From contig OZ024836.1 of assembly GCA_964016985.1 (NCBI GenBank), forward strand, positions 37,876,152 to 37,940,151: 64,000 nt of DNA, written 5' to 3'. The position numbers were made by a program, and so were the translations under genes. This DNA is from Anodontia alba (Eukaryota; Mollusca; Bivalvia; Lucinida; Lucinidae). This document shows, one piece after another, positions 1 to 10,825 of the stretch (positions within the stretch are counted from its first letter, which is position 1; every line of letters starts with the position of its first letter). The notes beneath the pieces were generated by a model that ran no database searches, was not told where the DNA came from, and saw nothing but the letters and a program-made list of their open reading frames with translations.

Positions 1-1024
1 CATGGTTCAGTGATTTTGCCTTATATCTTGAATACTATTTGTTTGATAAATGTCACACCTGGGATATTACTTCCATGTGACCCAGTGAATGACCACTTAC
101 TATATCTAGGTCATTGTGACCTATATTTCATGGTTCAGTGATTTTGCCTTATATCTTGAATACTATTTGTTGGATAAATGTCACACCTGGGATATTACTT
201 CCATGTGACCCAATGAATAACCACTTACTATATCTAGGTCATTGTGACCTATATTTTATGGTTCAGTGATTTTGCCTTATATCTTGAATACTATTTGTTG
301 GATAAATGTCACACCTGGGATATTAGTTCCTTGTGACCCGATTATTGACATCACAATATATCTCTGTTGGTGTGACCTATATTTCATGGTTCAGTGATTT
401 TGCCTTATATCTTGAATACTATTTGTTGGATAAATGTCACACCTGGGATATTACTTCCATGTGACCCAATGAATGACCACTTACTATATCTAGGTCATTG
501 TGACCTATATTTCATGGTTCAGTGATTTTGCCTTATATCTTGAATACTATTTGTTGGATAAATGTCACACCTGGGATATTACTTCCATGTGACCCAATGA
601 ATGACCACTTACTATATCTAGGTCATTGTGACCTATATTTCATGGTTCAGTGATTTTGCCTTATATCTTGAATACTATTTGTTGGATAAATGTCACACCT
701 GGGATATTAGTTCCTTGTGACCCGATTATTGACGTCAAAATATATCTCTGTTGGTGTGACCTATATTTCATGGTTCAGTGATTTTGCCTTATATCTTGAA
801 TACTATTTGTTGGATAAATGTCACACCTGGGATATTAGTTCCATGTGACCCAATGAATGACCACTTACTATATCTAGGTCATTGTGACCTATATTTCATG
901 CTTCAGTGATTTTGCCTTTTATTTGTATTACTATTTCATGGAGAATTATCATACCCGGATTATTATATCTATGTGACAAAATGATTTACATACAAATACA
1001 TCTAGGTCAGTGTGACCTATATTA
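1..1024. repeat. 128-bp satellite, 8 units, with 3-unit higher-order period
   Basis: Units begin with CATGGTTCAGTGATTTTGCC (or a close variant) at 1, 129, 257, 385, 513, 641, 769 and 897, so the period is exactly 128 bp. Units at 257 and 641 share a variant second half (GATATTAGTTCCTTGTGACC, then a TGACATCA-like stretch). The other units carry GACCACTTACTATATCTAGG there. The A-A-B pattern therefore repeats every 384 bp. The last unit (897-1024) is diverged and marks the array edge. The array runs off the left end of the window. Confidence 0.95.
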
Positions 1025-1064
1025 TATGGCTTAATGATAAAAATGTTACAATATAAAATGTACC

Positions 1065-1216
1065 CAGCAGGCGAGCTACGCTGTCCTACCCTACGACAGC
1101 TCTTGTTATATATAATGTATACTGTTGTATCCAAACAGAAAAGTATAGATTATATAGAAAAATAAACATAAAAAGTCATTATGATATACTCTGTATATCT
1201 TTATTTGGATACAAGA
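1065..1216. repeat. Decayed repeat end plus Tc1-like MITE remnant
   Basis: 1065-1112 (GCGAGCTACGCTGTCC through ACAGCTCTTGTTA) resembles 3068-3108, so the same repeat end lies on both sides of the 1230-3100 array. 1123-1216 is an imperfect inverted repeat (TGTATCCAAACAGAAAAGTA against TATCTTTATTTGGATACA). It matches the core of the Tc1-like MITE described at 29122-29347. Confidence 0.5.
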
Positions 1217-1229
1217 TTTTTAGCTCACC

Positions 1230-3105
1230 TGAACAACGTTCATGGAGAGCTATTGTACCATCCTCGGCATCGGCATCCAAAAATGTTAAAGTTTTCGTTA
1301 AAGTTTTTAAAACCTCATTATTTCCTAACCTTATCACTGATTTGCTTCATCTTTGGTATGATGATACATGTTGGTCCAAAATTTTGCACAGTACCATCCC
1401 CATCCCTCTAGAACAGGACAAGGTCAAGGTCACAGACTTAGAATTTTCAAGTAAAATTTTACACCAAAGTTTTAGGATCTCATTACTTCTAAATCAAATG
1501 ATGGATTTAGTTCCTATTTGGTGTCATGATAGATACTGGTCAAAAGTTTTATCAGCACCATCAGCACTTATGACTGTGACCTTAATGTCGAGGTCACAGA
1601 CTTAGAATCTAAATGTTAAAGTTTTCGTTAAAGTTTTTAAAGCCTCATTATTTCCTAACTTATCACCGATTAGATTAATCTTTCGTATGATGATACATAT
1701 TGGTCCAAAATTTTGCACAGTACCACACCACCCACCTACGTCAGGTCAAGGTCAAGATCACAGACTTAGAAATTTGAAAGATTTTAGGATCTCATTACTT
1801 CTCAACCAAATGATGGATTTAGTTCCTATTTGGTATCATGATAGATACTGGTCAAAAGTTTTTATCAGCATAACCAACACTCATGACTGTGACCTTGTGG
1901 TCGAGGTCACAGACTTAGAATTTAAATGTTAAAGTTTTCATTAAAGTTTTTAAAGCCTCATTATTTCTTAACCTTATCACCGATTAGATTCATCTTTTGT
2001 ATGATGATACATATTGGTCCAAACTTTTGCACAGTACCATCCCACCCACCTAGGTCAGGTCAAAGTCAAGGTCACAGACTTAGAATTTTTAAAGATTTTA
2101 GGATCTCATTACTTCTCAACCAAATGATGGATTTAGTTCCTATTTGGTATCATGATAGATACTGGTCAAAAGTTTTTATCAGCATCATCAACACTCATGA
2201 CTGTGACCTTGTGGTCGAGGTCACAGATTTAGAATTTAAATGTTAAAGTTTTCATTAAAGTTTCTAAAACCTCATTATTTCCTAGCCTTATCACAGATCA
2301 GATTCATCTTTTGTATGATGATACATATTGGTCCAAAATTTTGGGCAGTACCATCCCACCCCTCTAGGTCAGGTCAAGGTCATGGACTTAGAATTATCAA
2401 AGGTTTTAGGATATCATTACTTCTAAACCAAATGATGGATTTAGTTTCGATTTGGTATCATGATAGATACTGGTCAAAAGATTTTATCAGCACCATCAGC
2501 ACTCAGGACCGTGACTATGTGGTTCAGGTCACAGACTTAGATTTAAATGTTAAAGTTTTTGTTTAAGTTTTTAAAACGTTATTATTTCCTAACTTTACCA
2601 CCCATCTGATTCATCTTTTGTATGATGATACATATTGGTAAAAAATTTTGCCCAGTTCCATCCCCATCCTCTAGTACATGTTAAGGTCCAGGTCACAGTC
2701 ATGTCAAAATTTTTCATGTTAAAATTTTATGTCAAAGTTTTTATGACCTCATTACTTCTAAACCAAATGATGGATTTGATTTATATTTGGTATCATGATA
2801 TATACTGGTCCAAAATTTTTATCAGCACCATCACCTTTCATGTCCTTGACCTTGAGGTCAAGGTCTCATACTTGGAATTTAAAAGTTTTAGTTTAAGTTT
2901 TTAAGACCTCATTATTTCCTATCTTAGCACTGATTTGATTCATCTTTGGTTTGATGAAAATTTTGCACAGTGCAATCCCTCTCCCCCCTGCCCCCCCACC
3001 CCCAAAGGTCATGTCAAAGTCAAGGTCATGGACTTAGAATTTTCCAGAAACAAAACATGCAATATCAGGGGAGCTATCCTGTCTGGCAACAGGTCTTGTT
3101 TGGGT
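1230..3105. repeat. Tandem-core repeat element, ~315-bp units made of two related halves
   Basis: It starts with GCTCACCTGAACAACG and ends near 3105. Unit starts (GTTAAAGTTTTCGTTAAAG and variants) lie near 1285, 1615, 1928, 2242, 2550 and 2880, a period of about 308-330 bp. Each unit has two halves that align with each other: TTTGGTATGATGATACATAT then CCAAAATTTTGCACAGTACC in the first, and TTTGGTATCATGATAGATAC then CAAAAGTTTTTATCAGCACC in the second. The ancestral unit was therefore about 155 bp. Short ORFs here come from the repeat and are not genes. Confidence 0.85.
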
Positions 3106-3183
3106 TCATATATGAACCATTTTATATTTGAAACTGTGCTACAAAGAGGTTACATTGTATGTTGTTGTTTTTTTTTCTTTCAG

Positions 3184-3306
3184 AAAAATTAAAAGAAATG
3201 GTTGTTTCTGAGTTCAGTGGTGATTCCTTCATGGCTATACCTTTACCTAACAATATGGCGAAACAAATGTCAATAGAAGTTTGGTTCCTCTCTCAAACTC
3301 GTAATG
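3184..3306 (+). CDS. Laminin G gene, first exon in window
   Basis: Acceptor TTTCTTTCAG ends at 3183; donor GTAAGC begins at 3307. The exon enters with two bases of a split codon and ends with the first base of a Gly codon. It encodes the start of a laminin G domain, with a typical first beta strand (FSGDSFMAIPLPN) and MSIEVWFLSQTRNG. The ATG at 3198 is internal and is not taken as a start, because the frame is open through the acceptor and the domain begins mid-fold. Confidence 0.88.
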
Positions 3307-3341
3307 GTAAGCTTTTTTGAAAGATTTCCAAAGTACAAAGA

Positions 3342-3569
3342 TTAACCCTTAAAGCGCCAAGCAAAATTTGTAGCAGACAACATCCAATATTTTTTTTTTT
3401 TTTATTTTGTTTGGTGAAAACAAGTCTTGACATTTTATGTGAATCATCTGCCAAGCAGATGATTCTTGGCAGATGATTCACATGAAATGTCAAGACTTGT
3501 TTTCTCTGAATAATAATTAAAAAAAAAAATGTCGTCTGCTGCAGTTTTGACTGGCGCTTTAAGGGTTAA
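3342..3569. mobile_element. TTAA-flanked MITE with ATGTCAAGAC-type hairpin core
   Basis: Both ends are TTAA: TTAACCCTTAAAGCGCCA at the left, TGGCGCTTTAAGGGTTAA at the right. The terminal inverted repeat continues with decay into CAGACAACAT / ATGTCGTCTG. The centre is a long hairpin (GAAAACAAGTCTTGACATTT against AAATGTCAAGACTTGTTTTC, loop near 3460-3475). There is no coding capacity. The TTAA target suggests piggyBac-type mobilisation (inference). Confidence 0.85.
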
Positions 3570-3877
3570 CATTTTCATGCTGGATAAAATATCACAAAAG
3601 AACATTTTGAAATATTTATTTTTCCATGAAAACAGGTCTTGATATTATGCATGAATCATCTCCTTTGGAGAGTTTCAAGGTCAGCACAGAGGAAACAAGG
3701 TCAAATTTTTTAAAAAAGAAATTGTTTCTAGTTTAAACATGTATCAGTATGGAACTCAAAATTGCCTCAGCTGATGGTTAGCCACACAGCAGTTTCAGAT
3801 ATTATCTTATTTTTCCCTGAAACATACATTGTGGTGGTCATTGCCATTTTCTGACTAGGGCAATTCTAATGAATGCC

Positions 3878-4090
3878 TTAACCCTTCTCTTGCTGAACAC
3901 CACATGCCCTTTCTCAGCAAACAGTGTAGCTCCAGATCAGTTGGCTTCTTCAGAAGCCAACTGATCTGGATCTGTACTGTTTGCTATTCAGTATGTGAAT
4001 TTATATCAACAATGTGGATCAAGTGATCTGATTGGCTGAAAATTTGAAAAAGGTGTGGCATCTTAATTTATTCAGCAGGACAAGGGTTAA
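3878..4090. mobile_element. TTAA MITE family B (CCCTTGTCCTGCTGAA ends), main hairpin core
   Basis: Starts TTAACCCTTCTCTTGCTGAA and ends TTCAGCAGGACAAGGGTTAA. The core at 3917-3984 is a near-perfect hairpin (GCAAACAGTGTAGCTCCAGA against TCTGGATCTGTACTGTTTGC, tip TTGGCTTCTTCAGAAGCCAA). The CCCTTGTC end and TTAA target fit a piggyBac-like non-autonomous element. Other copies: 17099-17300, 26708-26921, 33712-33931, 40290-40497, 41558-41739, 56005-56216, 61626-61838. Confidence 0.9.
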
Positions 4091-4104
4091 CTTAATACAC
4101 CATG

Positions 4105-4271
4105 TAAAATCGCAACAGCCAACATTCTGTTTTTTTTTGTTTTTTTTTTTGAGAAAATAAGACTTAATGTTTTATGCTTAGCAGACAGTTCATATGAAAT
4201 GTCAAGCCTTATTTTTTTCTGAAAACTAAAAAAATGTATTTCAGAATATTGTCTGCCCTGTTGTGATTAAT
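4105..4271. mobile_element. MITE remnant with ATGTCAAG-type hairpin
   Basis: GAGAAAATAAGACTTAATGT and ATGAAATGTCAAGCCTTATT form the arms of the same hairpin type as at 3342-3569. Outer ends (CAGCCAACATTCTG / CAGAATATTGTCTG) are decayed. Confidence 0.55.
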
Positions 4272-4436
4272 ACTTTAATTTATAGATACTAAACTCTTTG
4301 ATGCCAAATAGCAAACTGAAAGAGTGTAGACTCTAATACAAATGCTTCTTCAGTAACTGCCTAATCTTAGTCTATGCTGTTCACTCAGGCTATTCTGTCA
4401 GAATATTTAGGGTAATTACAATATTAAATCTTTCAG

Positions 4437-4554
4437 GAATGCTGCTGTTTGCCACACAATATCTTAATGGGAAGGGAGACTTTCTGTCTCTGAATATTGT
4501 GGATAAGTATTTGGAGTTTCGATTTGATCTTGGTGATGGTCCAGTCTTCATCAG
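4437..4554 (+). CDS. Laminin G gene, second exon
   Basis: Acceptor TCTTTCAG, donor GTAGGT. The frame carries the split Gly from the previous exon. The exon encodes MLLFATQ, then GKGDFLSL and LEFRFDLGDGPVFIR, which are the classic central strands of a laminin G domain, including the acidic GKGDF loop that in many LG modules lies near the calcium site. It ends with two bases of an Arg codon. Confidence 0.92.
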
Positions 4555-4620
4555 GTAGGTACCGTGATAGCCCTATATATTCAGACAACTTTAAAATTAC
4601 TGTTTACCATATATTTAGTA

Positions 4621-5133
4621 ATGGTATCTGGGTAGCTCATAGGTTAGAGCTCCTGACTTCAGTCCACAGTCTCTGGCCAGCCTCAGCGGCTCAGTTGGAT
4701 ACACATTTGACTAGTGTTCAGGAAGTTGGGGGATCGATCCCCGCCAGGTCGGCAACATTCTTTCGTGGAGATTTGATCATGAAATATTTTCTACGGTCAT
4801 TCTCTCTTTCCGCTGATTCAAGAAGGGCATTTGTCAGTATCTGGCAAAAGAATGTGCACACTACTGGTTAACCGCTTAGAGGACTAAGCCTGCCCAGTAA
4901 AAGTGTGGTTGGGTAAACTGACCGTGCTGGACATGACCCTGTTGGGTTGTCTGGGCTGTAAAACCTCAACACAAACAAAGATCTACAGTCATAGGTTTGA
5001 TTCCTGTGAGAGGTAGAGCTTAGCATGACTGTATGGCACTTCATTGGGCAGAGGCTTTCATTATTACTCCCTTCACCTCAAAATGACTTAAATAATGTTG
5101 AAAGGGTCATAAAAACCAAATCCTCATATACTC
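4621..5133 (+). mobile_element. SINE type C split by a SINE type A
   Basis: The type C head (GGTAGCTCATAGGTTAGAGC, 4631-4667) and body (GGTTTGATTCCTG, 4996 on, to AAATAATGTTGAAAGGGTCA) are separated by the type A SINE at 4675-4979. ACAGTC occurs at both junctions and is probably the target-site duplication. Another type C copy is at 20965-21128. Confidence 0.6.
4675..4979 (+). mobile_element. tRNA-derived SINE, type A
   Basis: The tRNA-like head has A-box-like GCGGCTCAGTTGG and B-box-like GGATCGATCCCCGCC. It is followed by the conserved body (GGTTAACCGCTTAGAGGACT, GTAAAACCTCAACACAAAC tail). It sits in intron 2 of the laminin G gene, inside an older SINE. Confidence 0.85.
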
Positions 5134-5291
5134 AAACTTGAACAAATCATTTGATCACCTGGGATGTAGAACTGATGGAATGGCGAACAGTATAAACTCA
5201 ATCAAACTAATGGAGCAGTTTGATACACTGTTTGGTAAGAAATTACTGCCTCAATATTTAAGGTAAATACTTCTATATGTATACATGAATA

Positions 5292-5635
5292 TACCGTATT
5301 CGACCTAATTACTGCACATACACCTATAAGCGCACAGTCAAGCGATTTCATAGTCTTAAAGATTACAGGCACTTTTTTGTCTACTTCTTTATAAAGGCAT
5401 ATGTTGTGGGTACTCATTTGAATTGCATCGACTTGTCATTGCAATTCAAATGAGAACACACAACATATGCATTTATAAAGAAAATCAGAAAAATTGCATA
5501 ATCAATATCAAATAAGTCTTTTCTGATCTTTTTTATAGTGTACCCTTAGTAGGTTAATATTTTACTACGAATGAGTGTTCCCAGTAAGTTTGAAAAACCT
5601 AAGCGCACTGTGCGGTAATTAGGTCGAATACGGTA
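5292..5635. mobile_element. MITE with 27-bp TIR (TACCGTATTCGACCTAATTA) and hairpin core
   Basis: The left end TACCGTATTCGACCTAATTA and right end TAATTAGGTCGAATACGGTA are perfect inverted repeats, extended by about 7 more bases. The centre (5394-5470) is a hairpin of the GTGGGTACTCAT type (CATATGTTGTGGGTACTCAT against ATGAGAACACACAACATATG). The right part of another copy ends near 9633. Confidence 0.85.
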
Positions 5636-6130
5636 ATTGAGAAATTCCACCATGTTCTTGAAATAACAAAATGTTTAAATGATATTTGATATATTTCCAT
5701 GTTGTAATTTGTATGTACATTTTCCATGCATGTGAGGAAATGGACTATACAAGCTTTAAAGCTTTCGTCCAGATCCTCTTCTAGAACCAGCGATCAATTG
5801 TGAATGTATGTTTGTATTTTCATAAGAAAGAAGAAATAAATATTGTTTAAACCAAGATAAATACTTTCTCACTAAAGAATGTCTCATGGAAGGGTCCATT
5901 TCAAAATATCAGGGGTGAACGGATTAAATAATAATACCTAATAGGGTAAAAGAAAATGAAAATGTCCATTGCTGAATGATTTCAGAGCATCGGTTAAAAG
6001 GAGTATTGGTTGATAACTACAGTTTGATTTTATTACACAATCAGTGTGGATCTAGATGGGCTTAAGTCCCCCTGTCGACTCAAAATTTCATTTTTGTGCA
6101 AAACTTTGGGTAAATCTTGAATATTTTGTA
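5636..6130. other. Intron 2 stretch with nothing recognised
   Basis: AT-rich DNA between two MITEs. I see no exon, repeat end or conserved motif. Confidence 0.4.
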
Positions 6131-6330
6131 TACCACATTTACCCTAAGTATTCACACACCTTACTCTTTACCTTATATTAGCCCTAAAATTTCAACGTCC
6201 ATTTTACTACCCCTGAATGTGTCTAACATTGCCAGATGAGTGGAAAATAGTGTAGACCCTATCAGATGAAACATCAGAGTCTATACTGTTTGCTCAGTAC
6301 AGCCTGTCTGAATAAATAGAGTAAGTACAA
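6130..6330. mobile_element. MITE family A remnant (TTTACCCTAAGTATT end)
   Basis: TACCACATTTACCCTAAGTA and a decayed core (AGTGTAGACCCTATCAGATG / CAGAGTCTATACTGTTTGC). It is in the opposite orientation to the copies at 6637 and 6893. Confidence 0.6.
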
Positions 6331-6384
6331 TAATTTTATGAAATCAGATCCCCTTCAAGTATTTTGAACCCCAGTTAAATAAAC

Positions 6385-6599
6385 CAGGGCCCAGTTGTTC
6401 AAAGTGTCGTTAGCTTAACGAGCTTGTTAGTGGTCAAAATATTAACAGTTTTAGTAAGTACAATATCTAATTCACTGGTATGTTTGCTGAAAAATGTGAG
6501 TAGCTTTTGCAAATGCAAAAAATATTAGCATATTTAATAGTCAAAGATTTGACAATAAGTTAACTAACAAAATCATTAGTATTGAACAACTGGGCTCTG
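6385..6599. mobile_element. MITE family D (CAGGGCCCAGTTGTTCAAA ends)
   Basis: CAGGGCCCAGTTGTTCAAAG at the left, TTGAACAACTGGGCTCTG at the right. It is followed inwards by GTCGTTAGCTTAACGAGC-type sequence. Family members at 13611-13857, 23060-23271 and 54166-54404 carry GTGAGTAGCTTTTGC hairpin cores. Confidence 0.8.
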
Positions 6600-7148
6600 G
6601 ATTCTTGGAGTAATAAGAAAAAAAAACAATACCATAATAACCCTAAGTATTGGGACAGATAGGCCTTTGCAAACAGTGTAGAACCAGATCAGATGCTGTA
6701 GAATGCAGAATGTGGCATCTAATCAGGGTCTACACTGTTTGCTGTACATACAGCAATATTCTAGACACATCAACAGGTAGTAGAATAGACTATTTCAAAT
6801 TTTAGGACAAGAAAGGTAAGTAGATATGGTGTCCCAATACTTAGGGTAAATATGGTATTCCTGGATTCTTGGAGAAATAAGAAAAATGACAATACCGTAA
6901 CAACACTAAGTATTGCAACAGAGAGGCCTTTGCAAACAGTGTAGACCCAGATCAGATGCTGCAGGCCTTTGCAAACAGTGCAGACCCAGATCAGATGCTG
7001 CAGAATGCAGCATCTGATCAGGGTCTACACTGTTTGCCATACATACAGCAATATTTTAGACACATCAAGAGGTAGTAGAATGGACTGTTTCAAATTTTAG
7101 AATGTGTATGGTAAGTGGATAAGGTGTCCCAGTACTTAGGGTAAATAC
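6599..7148. mobile_element. Two family A MITEs in tandem (segmental duplication)
   Basis: Copies at about 6637-6857 and 6893-7148 each run from a CTAAGTATTG-type end to CTTAGGGTAAATA and contain the GCAAACAGTGTAGACC hairpin. The short spacer GGATTCTTGGAGAAATAAGA also occurs before both (6599 and 6863). The MITE and its flank were therefore duplicated together, not inserted twice. The second copy has an extra partial left arm (6927-6980). Confidence 0.8.
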
Positions 7149-7164
7149 ATTACTTTTTACTAAT

Positions 7165-7495
7165 CATTGGAAAAAGTGCCAGCCTCGGTGGTGCAGTTGT
7201 ATGCACATCTGACCGGAGACCAGGAGGTCGCGGGTTCGATCCCCGCCGAGGTCGGAAACATTCTTTCATGGAGATTGATCATGAAATACTTTCTACGGTC
7301 ATTCTCTCCCTTCTGCTGTTTCAAGAAGGGCAGTTGTCAGTTTCTGGCGAAAGAATGTGCACAGTACTGGTTAACCGCTTAGAGGACTAAGCCTGCCCAA
7401 TAAACGTGTGGTTAGGTAAACTGACCGTGCTCGACATGACCCCATTGGGTTGACTGGGCTGTAAAACCTCAACACAAACAAACATTGGAAAAAGT
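7165..7495 (+). mobile_element. SINE type A with 13-bp target-site duplication
   Basis: The SINE body is 7178-7482, flanked by perfect CATTGGAAAAAGT at 7165-7177 and 7483-7495. The B-box-like GGTTCGATCCCC is intact; the A-box-like region is GTGGTGCAGTTGT. It is about 36 bases upstream of the exon at 7532. Confidence 0.92.
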
Positions 7496-7531
7496 TTTAT
7501 CTAGAGCTATGTTTTCTTCTGTTTTTTGTAG

Positions 7532-7643
7532 AAGTTCTTCTCCAATAAAAATTGGGGTGTGGCACAGAGCATTGATACAGACAGTTTATAAAGATGGCAG
7601 CTTAGAAGTAGACCAGGGGTTGCCAGTTATAGGCTCTTCTCAG
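7532..7643 (+). CDS. Laminin G gene, third exon
   Basis: Acceptor TTTTTTGTAG, donor GTACCG. It continues the same LG domain: SSSPIKIGVWHRALIQTVY then KDGSLEVDQG, matching the usual 'G-x-W-H-x-(8)-(K/R)-x-G-x-L-x-V-D' segment. It ends in phase 0 after SSQ. Confidence 0.9.
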
Positions 7644-7735
7644 GTACCGTCATGTTTACATTAGCACTTACCAGTACTTGTAATTGATGCAATAACCATG
7701 ACAAGGTCCTGTTATTGTTTACAATAGCATTGACC

Positions 7736-8510
7736 AAGTATTGTAATTGTTTGCATTTACCTTGACCAGGTAGAATAATGTTTTGCATTTACCTTGACCG
7801 GGTAGAATAATGTTTTGCATTTACCTTGACCAGGTAAATATTTGTTTGCTTTTGACCAGGTACAGCAATTGTTTGCATTTACCTTGACCTGGTAGAATAA
7901 CCATTTGCATTTACCTTGACTAGGTAATATAATAGTTTCCATTTACCTTGTTGAGGTACTGTATTGTCTCCATTTACCTTGTAATTGTTTGCATTTAATT
8001 TGACCATGTACAGTAATTGTTTGCATTTACCTTGACCAGGTACAGTAATTGTTTGTATTTACCTTGACCAGGTATAGTAATTGTTTGTATTTACCTTGAC
8101 CAGGTACAGTAATTGTTTGTATTTACCTTGACCAGGTATAGTAATTGTTTGCATTTACCTTGACCAGGTACAGTAATTGTTTGTATTTACCTTGACCAGG
8201 TATAGTAATTGTTTGCATTTACCTTGACTAGGTAATGCAATTGTTTGCATTTACCCTTGACTAGGTAATGTTTCCATTTACCTTGACCAGGTACTGTATT
8301 GTTTCCATCTACCTTGACCAGGTACAGTAGTTGTACATTTACCTTGACCAGTACAGTAATGATCTGGTATGATAACTGCATTTACCTTGACCAGGTACTG
8401 TTATTGTTGCAATAACTATAAAAAGTCCTGTTATTGCTTTGATTAACATTCACCAGGTACTGTTATTGTTTGCATTTACCTTGAACAGATACTGAAATTG
8501 TTTGCATTGA
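7736..8510. repeat. 32-bp minisatellite in intron 3
   Basis: About 23 tandem copies, with indels, of a unit like TTTGCATTTACCTTGACCAG plus GTACAGTAATTG. Reverse-strand ORFs rich in VKVNANN repeats come from this array. The TTTACCTTGACCAGGTA motif recurs in nearly every unit. Confidence 0.92.
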
Positions 8511-8635
8511 CATTGACCTCGCAAAATAACAAACTTAGGGAAAAAGACTCCACCACTGCTCCATGAATCTAGTACAATCAAAGGTAACAAATGTAAAATC
8601 ATTCCTGCTTGTCTGAATAAAAGACAGCAGCTAGT

Positions 8636-9548
8636 TAACTCACCTGAGTACTCTGTAAACAACTAAATTCCAATTATAGATCAAAAATAGGTAAATTTGT
8701 TCCAATCAGAAATCAAGATGGCCCCCATGGTGGCCATTTTGAAAATCTATTTTTTACTTAACCTATATAATCGAAAGGCTTACTGACTTTAAACTAGGTA
8801 GGAAGCATCAAATATAGCTAAAATCATCCCTCTCGGAAATCCAAGATGGCTGAACTGAAAGGCCAATTGACTCTAAACTTGGCAGGAAGCATTGCGATGA
8901 CTTGTAGATCAAAAATAGCTAAGATCATCCTGATCTGAAATCCAAGGTGGCTGCCTTGGCAGTCATCTTGAAAATCTATTTTTTGCTTCTTCTCCTAAAC
9001 TGAAAAAGCCAATTGACTCCAAATTTGGTAGGAAGTATTGGGGTGATTTATAGATCAAAAATAGCTAAAATTGTTCCAGTCGGAACTCCAAGACCCCCCG
9101 GCGGCCATCTTGAAAATCTGTTTTTCGCTTCTTCTCCTGAATCGAAAGTCTTATTGACTTTAAACTTGGTAGGAAGCTTTGGGGTGACTTGTAGATCAAA
9201 TATAGCTAAAATCTCTGTTGGAAATCCAAGATGGCCACCATGACCGCCATCTTGTTTTATATATACTTATATTGGGAAAACCTTTAAAAATCTTTTTGAC
9301 TGAAACCAGAAGGCCCTGGGCTTTGATATTTGGTTACATAGCTTCATCTAGTTCACATGCCTATTCAACAATAAGGCATCATGTGATCATGCTTATGTCC
9401 AGCACCCCCCAGCCTGTCATCCGAAAACATTCATTTTCAACAAGTTTTAACCATACATAATCCTATGAAGAGAAATCATAGTCTTTTAGAATATTCTTGA
9501 AACAATGACACTCAGGTGAGTGAATTAGGGCCCTATGGGCCCTCTTAT
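8636..9548. repeat. Tandem-core element bounded by CTCACCTGA / TCAGGTGAG
   Basis: It opens with CTCACCTGAGTA and closes with CACTCAGGTGAGTGAATTAG plus GGGCCCTATGGGCCCTCTT. Inside are about five diverged units of roughly 145 bp, each with AAATCCAAGATGGC, ATCTTGAAAATCT, GGTAGGAAGCAT and TAGATCAAAAATAGCTAAAA. The boundary logic is the same as at 1230 and 50930, but the unit is unrelated. Confidence 0.75.
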
Positions 9549-10070
9549 AAAGAAAGTCAGAAAAATAAATATAAATATCTAGTGATTTTTTTAAAAACAT
9601 AAGCACATAGTGTGGTAATTAAATACGGTATTTCTAAAATGTCCTGGCTGTGTGACAAATAGTGTATAGATATGGAGTGTTTGTTGTTTTTTTGTGTGTG
9701 TTTTTTATTATAACCAGAAAATATTGATACTTTTTCTTGTTTCTATTTGAAAACATATATCGTGACCTTGCTGGGGGTTTCTAAAGATCATCCTCTGTAT
9801 TTGTTTTCATCGAGAAATAAGAAAATAAGTAGAACCAGAGGCTTATAATTCTACTGACGGGGCTATCAGCTCCCCAGTATACCTGTGGAACAGGTTGTGT
9901 GCAGGGGGGGGAGGGGGGGGGGGGTTGGGAGTTCCTATCATCTGACTGGCTACTGACTGAGAGTTTATCAGGAATACAACCTAGTCCACTTAGAGAAACT
10001 GGTATGATAATAGCATTCACCTCTGCAGGACTTCATTAAATGCTTACAGAAATAATAATTACACATACCA
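9549..10070. other. Intron 3 stretch with MITE fragment and G-run
   Basis: 9549-9633 is the right part of the TACCGTATTCGACC MITE family. 9901-9925 is almost pure G, a possible quadruplex former. The rest is unassigned. Confidence 0.5.
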
Positions 10071-10073
10071 CTT

Positions 10074-10245
10074 GCACAGTCAAAGAAAAAAAATCAACAG
10101 ATGACATTTTGAAATATTTTGATATCTGATTTGTTCCAGAAAATAGGGTTTGACATTTCATGCAAACTGTCTCCTAAGGAGACAGTTTGCATGAAATGTC
10201 AAACCCTGTTTTCTGAAAATAAATCTAATCAAATTGCTGTCGGTT
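10074..10245. mobile_element. MITE remnant with long GTTTGACATTTCATGCAAAC hairpin
   Basis: CAGAAAATAGGGTTTGACAT and ATGTCAAACCCTGTTTTCTG are the outer arms of a hairpin (10138-10220). The tip CTGTCTCCTAAGGAGACAG is fully palindromic. The same hairpin recurs at 16158-16240. Confidence 0.75.
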
Positions 10246-10617
10246 AAATTTGCCTGAGCATGGTAAAGGTCAAACTTGAAACCATTTCTAATCTGATATT
10301 AACAGGGAGCAAGGGCTATACATTCCCATTAATACCAATCACTGCTGAAGTCAGCCAGCCAATGATATGGCACTTTCTTCCTATAAATCGTTTAGAAGGT
10401 CATAGCTCTGTTAGTAGAATTATAAGCCTCTGGTAGAACTAAGTAGTATACACAGATTAAACAACTCTATGCTGATCTATGCTGATCAAAAATCTCAGAG
10501 AAAAAGCTAAGAGAAGACATTTAAGTATTTAGGGTACATTTGATAAAAGACTGTGGGTATTATTGTTCTTCATGATTTGGTTTGTGATTTGATATACATG
10601 TACATATATATTTACAG

Positions 10618-10734
10618 GGACTTTTGAAAGAACTACAGTTATCAGGTATCCTTTATCTGGGAGGCTATAAAAACATCTCCGACATTCCAGCAGATTCCAA
10701 CATAAAGACAAATTTTACTGGAGCCCTGCAGCGG
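10618..10734 (+). CDS. Laminin G gene, fourth exon
   Basis: Acceptor TTTACAG, donor GTTAGT; exactly 39 codons, phase 0 at both ends. It encodes LYLGGYKNISDIP and NFTGALQR, the end of the first LG. The position normally held by the first disulfide Cys (F-x-G-C) is Ala here, so this LG probably lacks the C-terminal disulfide. Confidence 0.9.
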
Positions 10735-10825
10735 GTTAGTTTGTGCATATTTATTATTACTGTTTTGCCTTTTGAGAAATATGATTTTAATGTTATAAAC
10801 ATTGTTCTAGATGAAGCCCTTTTTT

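Noticed and set aside
1181..2904. Series of similar + strand ORFs (KFSLKFLKPHYF…)
   Set aside because: They repeat with the ~315-bp tandem unit, have stops in every unit, and show no start or splice context.
4497..4871. 124-codon ORF through exon 2
   Set aside because: It runs from the exon into the intron and a SINE in a different frame from the laminin G reading frame.
7757..8662. Reverse-strand ORFs with VKVNANN repeats
   Set aside because: They are translations of the 32-bp minisatellite.
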